8,261 bases of DNA from Comamonadaceae bacterium UBA2237 (GTDB taxonomy: Bacteria > Pseudomonadota > Gammaproteobacteria > Burkholderiales > Burkholderiaceae_C). Positions 6,312 to 8,261 of the stretch are shown here, in pieces. Numbering within the stretch: the stretch's first letter is position 1; every line of letters starts with the position of its first letter. A program made the translations under genes and the position numbers. The notes under the pieces are model-generated. The model saw only the letters and a program-made list of their open reading frames with translations. It did not search any database and was not told the origin of the DNA. Where the stretch lies: the NCBI GenBank assembly GCA_002347905.1, contig DDYJ01000095.1, positions 1 through 8,261 of the forward strand, read 5' to 3'.

Positions 6312-7310
6312 TTACTGCAGTAAGGCTTCGGCAAATTCCTGGGCGTTAAACGTCTCCAGGTCCTCCAAGGCTTCGCCCACCCCGATGAAATAAACCGGAA
6401 CCACACTGGCGCCAGAGGCGGCGCGAGACTGTCCCCAAAGCGCGATTGCTGCCAAAACCCCACCCTTGGCTGTGCCGTCCAACTTGGTTACCACCAATCC
6501 GGTTAACCCCAAGGCTTCGTCGAATGCTTTGACTTGCGCCAGCGCGTTTTGTCCCGTATTGCCATCGATCACAAGTAACACCTCATGGGGAGCCGTGGTG
6601 TCTGCCTTTTGCACGACGCGCTTGATTTTTTTCAACTCTTCCATCAAGTGCAGTTGGGTTGGCAGACGTCCGGCAGTGTCTACCAGCACTACGTCCTTGC
6701 CACGCGCTTTGCCAGCGGAGACAGCATCAAAGCTCACGGCCGCAGGGTCACCCCCCGCTTGCGAGACGATATCCACTGAATTACGAGTAGCCCAAACGCC
6801 TAATTGCTCTTTGGCAGCCGCACGAAAGGTATCCGCCGCCGCAAGCAAGACCGAAGCACCACTCTCGCTCAAATGGCGGGTGAGTTTGCCTATGGACGTG
6901 GTTTTGCCGGCACCGTTCACACCGGCCACCATGATGACGGTTGGGACATGTTCACCGACGGTCAATGTTTTTTGTAAGGGGCTTAGTAATTGGGTGATGG
7001 CTTGTGCCAATAACGCTTTAACGGCAGAGGGGTCAGTGGTCGAAGCGTCTTTGACGCGCTGCTTTAAGTCTTTCAGCAGATATTCGGTGGCGGCGACGCC
7101 GGTGTCGGCCATCAGCAGGGCTGATTCAAGCTCCTCATACAGCGCATCGTCGATACGCGTTCCAGTGAACACACTGCTAATGGTTTGGCCTGTGCGTTGC
7201 AGACCTTTACCCAAGCGCTGTATCCAACTCTGGCGCGTCTGAACTGTAGCTAGTTGAGACTCAGCATTGGTGGGTTCTTGCGGGGATTTCTTCTTAAAAA
7301 AACTAAACAT
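6312..7310 (-). CDS. ftsY: Signal recognition particle receptor FtsY
   Basis: SRP-family GTPase that docks SRP-ribosome complexes at the inner membrane for co-translational insertion, pairing with Ffh. The 332-residue product has a short A region starting MFSFFKKK (an amphipathic, basic membrane-contact end), an N domain (about 28-110), and the G domain with all GTPase motifs: GVNGAGKTT (130-138), DTFRAAAKEQL (160-170), DTAGR (211-215), TKLDG (275-279) and GVGE (310-313), plus the FNAQEFAEALL tail. The acidic A domain seen in E. coli is largely missing, so this is a compact form. The ATG at 7310 gives the canonical N-terminus; the frame is open for 74 codons further, but those codons are antisense to rsmD and not FtsY-like. 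The ribosome site is weak. It diverges from rsmD and precedes rpoH. Confidence 0.96.
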   Translation of the reverse strand: MFSFFKKKSPQEPTNAESQLATVQTRQSWIQRLGKGLQRTGQTISSVFTGTRIDDALYEELESALLMADTGVAATEYLLKDLKQRVKDASTTDPSAVKALLAQAITQLLSPLQKTLTVGEHVPTVIMVAGVNGAGKTTSIGKLTRHLSESGASVLLAAADTFRAAAKEQLGVWATRNSVDIVSQAGGDPAAVSFDAVSAGKARGKDVVLVDTAGRLPTQLHLMEELKKIKRVVQKADTTAPHEVLLVIDGNTGQNALAQVKAFDEALGLTGLVVTKLDGTAKGGVLAAIALWGQSRAASGASVVPVYFIGVGEALEDLETFNAQEFAEALLQ

Positions 7311-7322
7311 GTGCAGGGTTTC

Positions 7323-7339
7323 TAGAATCAAGCATTCTA
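7323..7339. repeat. Perfect inverted repeat between ftsY and rsmD
   Basis: TAGAAT, five bases (CAAGC), ATTCTA. Each 6-base arm read outward is a five-of-six match to a -10 hexamer, one pointing to rsmD (7323-7328, plus strand) and one to ftsY (7334-7339, minus strand). Good -35 hexamers are not evident for either. It may be a back-to-back promoter pair, a small operator, or chance in a 28-base gap. Confidence 0.4.
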
Positions 7340-7974
7340 TGAAACACTTTGCGCGTCCCATTGCTTTGAAAGACAAGCCTTTCACTTTGCATAAAGATAA
7401 GCCTGCCACTGTGCACAAGGGGGCAGGTGAGGTGCGCATCATCGGTGGGCAATGGCGTCGAACCAAATTACCCGTAGCCAACAAATCAGGCTTAAGACCT
7501 ACGCCAGACCGTGTACGCGAGACCTTGTTCAATTGGTTGGGACAGTCTCTGCTTGGATGGAAATGCGCAGATATCTTTGCGGGTACGGGTGCTTTGGGCC
7601 TAGAGGCGGCATCCCGCGAAGCCAGTGCTGTTCAACTCTGCGAGCAGGACGCTGTGTTGGTGGCGCAACTGCAATCGCATATTGACCGTCTAAAAGCTTC
7701 CGCTGTGCAAGTTCAGCGAACCGACGGTGTCTCGTGGATTGCCAGACAAGCGCCGCAAAGCTTAGATTTGGTTTTTATCGATCCGCCTTTTGAGAGCCAT
7801 TTGTTTGAACCTGCGCTCAAAGCCGCCGCCCAAAGTGTCAAGCAAGATGCTTGGATCTATTTGGAAGCCCCCCAGAAATGGAGCGACGATGACTTATCGG
7901 TGCTTGGCTTGCAAACTTATAGATATTTGAAAGCTGGCAATGTCCATGCCCACTTGTTGCAGCGAATTGCATAA
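7339..7974 (+). CDS. rsmD: 16S rRNA (guanine(966)-N(2))-methyltransferase RsmD
   Basis: Methylates N2 of G966 in 16S rRNA of the assembled small subunit using S-adenosylmethionine. The 211-residue protein has the RsmD N-terminal block GEVRIIGGQWRRTKLPV (30-46) and LRPTPDRVRETLFNWLG (52-68), the SAM-binding motif I DIFAGTGALGLEA (78-90), the acidic residue after strand 2 (Glu102 in LCEQD), and the catalytic DPPF (148-151), followed by WIYLEAP (172-178). About 29 residues precede the conserved part and include a short duplicated peptide. The start at 7339 lacks a clear ribosome site and may be preceded by almost no leader; upstream in-frame ATGs overlap the ftsY start and look spurious. It lies 36 bases before coaD, a common rsmD-coaD pairing, and diverges from ftsY. 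Confidence 0.93.
   Translation: MKHFARPIALKDKPFTLHKDKPATVHKGAGEVRIIGGQWRRTKLPVANKSGLRPTPDRVRETLFNWLGQSLLGWKCADIFAGTGALGLEAASREASAVQLCEQDAVLVAQLQSHIDRLKASAVQVQRTDGVSWIARQAPQSLDLVFIDPPFESHLFEPALKAAAQSVKQDAWIYLEAPQKWSDDDLSVLGLQTYRYLKAGNVHAHLLQRIA
7372..7419 (+). repeat. 24-base tandem duplication within the rsmD 5' region
   Basis: Two adjacent 24-base units (7372-7395 and 7396-7419) match at 18 of 24 positions and encode DKPFTLHK and DKPATVHK (residues 12-27 of RsmD). Four of the six differences change no amino acid class strongly, which suggests an old in-frame duplication in the non-conserved N-terminal extension. Confidence 0.6.
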
Positions 7975-8000
7975 TCGACAACGTAAGCATAAGAAATTAC

Positions 8001-8005
8001 AGGAG
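8001..8005 (+). promoter_or_regulatory. coaD: Ribosome binding site of coaD
   Basis: AGGAG, five bases before the ATG at 8011; the strongest Shine-Dalgarno match in the window. The 36-base gap after rsmD shows no terminator, so the two genes are probably co-transcribed. Confidence 0.8.
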
Positions 8006-8010
8006 CCACT

Positions 8011-8261
8011 ATGTCTGAACCCGTGATTGCCATCTATCCTGGCACTTTTGATCCCATAACTTTAGGGCATGAAGACATCGTGGCGCGCGCTGCAAAATTA
8101 TTCGATATCGTGATTGTTGCGGTGGCTGCTGCCCACCATAAAAAAACCTTGTTTCCCCTGGATGACCGTTTATCTATGGCGCGGGAGGTACTGAAAAACA
8201 ACCCTAAAGTGAAAGTCATGCCGTTTGACGGCTTGATGCGTGACTTTGTCAAAGAACAGCA
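8011..8261 (+). CDS. coaD: Phosphopantetheine adenylyltransferase (5' part, cut by window end)
   Basis: Catalyses the fourth step of coenzyme A synthesis, ATP plus 4'-phosphopantetheine to dephospho-CoA and pyrophosphate, in the cytosol. The first 83 codons are present, about half of the usual length near 160 residues. They start MSEPVIAIYPGTFDPITLGH, with the nucleotidyltransferase signature GTFDPxTxGH (11-20) whose His20 contacts the ATP phosphates, followed by FDIVIVAVAA (31-40), a Lys-containing HHKKTLFPLDDR (42-53, Lys44/45 region) and the VKVMPFDGLMRDFV strand-helix (67-80). The LGHED variant replaces the more usual NGHxD. The ATG is preceded by a strong AGGAG. The frame is still open at the window edge. 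Confidence 0.95.
   Translation, partial: MSEPVIAIYPGTFDPITLGHEDIVARAAKLFDIVIVAVAAAHHKKTLFPLDDRLSMAREVLKNNPKVKVMPFDGLMRDFVKEQ

Noticed and set aside
6466..7242. 258-codon open frame on the plus strand opposite ftsY
   Set aside because: It is antisense to the conserved GTPase domain of ftsY, its Ser/Ala/Thr-rich product resembles nothing I know, and it has no ribosome site. It is a shadow of the FtsY codon pattern.
7311..7532. 74-residue upstream extension of FtsY
   Set aside because: It is antisense to the conserved N-terminal block of rsmD, and the internal start at 7310 gives the canonical MFSFFKKK beginning.
1..8261. Mobile elements, CRISPR arrays, riboswitches, tRNA or defence systems
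   Set aside because: No transposase, direct-repeat array, structured leader or tRNA-like fold was seen by eye; the gene set is conserved housekeeping with compact spacing throughout.

Overview
The window looks like a chromosomal segment from a betaproteobacterium of the order Burkholderiales, probably a Comamonadaceae-type freshwater bacterium. This is inferred from the gene order (coxC, a DUF2909 gene, SURF1, a SCO-like gene, COX15/ctaA, ctaB, SCO, then rpoH, ftsY, rsmD and coaD) and from the protein sequences; no database was searched. Gene density is very high, there is no gene-free stretch longer than about 110 bases, and I see no mobile element, tRNA, rRNA, CRISPR array or sign of recent transfer. 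Nearly everything is recognisable housekeeping; the interest lies mainly in regulatory and junction details.

Left part (1-984): the last codons of a small membrane protein gene (probably DUF2970), then coxC, subunit III of the aa3-type cytochrome c oxidase, closed by a strong intrinsic terminator.

Middle part (1023-5275): a small DUF2909 'twin transmembrane' gene on the minus strand, then five plus-strand genes for cytochrome oxidase biogenesis: SURF1, a membrane-anchored SCO-like protein with a CxxxC motif, heme A synthase, heme O synthase and a SCO lipoprotein. Every junction in this run overlaps, three of them as ATGA, so it reads as one translationally coupled operon. Together it supplies heme O, converts it to heme A, and helps insert heme and copper into the oxidase whose subunit III lies upstream.

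Right part on the minus strand (5272-7310): ftsY (signal recognition particle receptor) followed by rpoH (heat-shock sigma factor). The 107-base gap between them holds a perfect CIRCE operator (9-base arms, 9-base spacer) lying over a plausible promoter for rpoH. The sequence therefore predicts that the repressor HrcA controls the heat-shock sigma factor itself, joining the two classical heat-shock circuits. The rpoH stop codon interlocks with the stop codon of the convergent SCO gene.

Right end on the plus strand (7339-8261): rsmD (16S rRNA methyltransferase) diverges from ftsY across a 28-base gap that contains most of a short perfect inverted repeat, and is followed by coaD (phosphopantetheine adenylyltransferase), which runs off the window.
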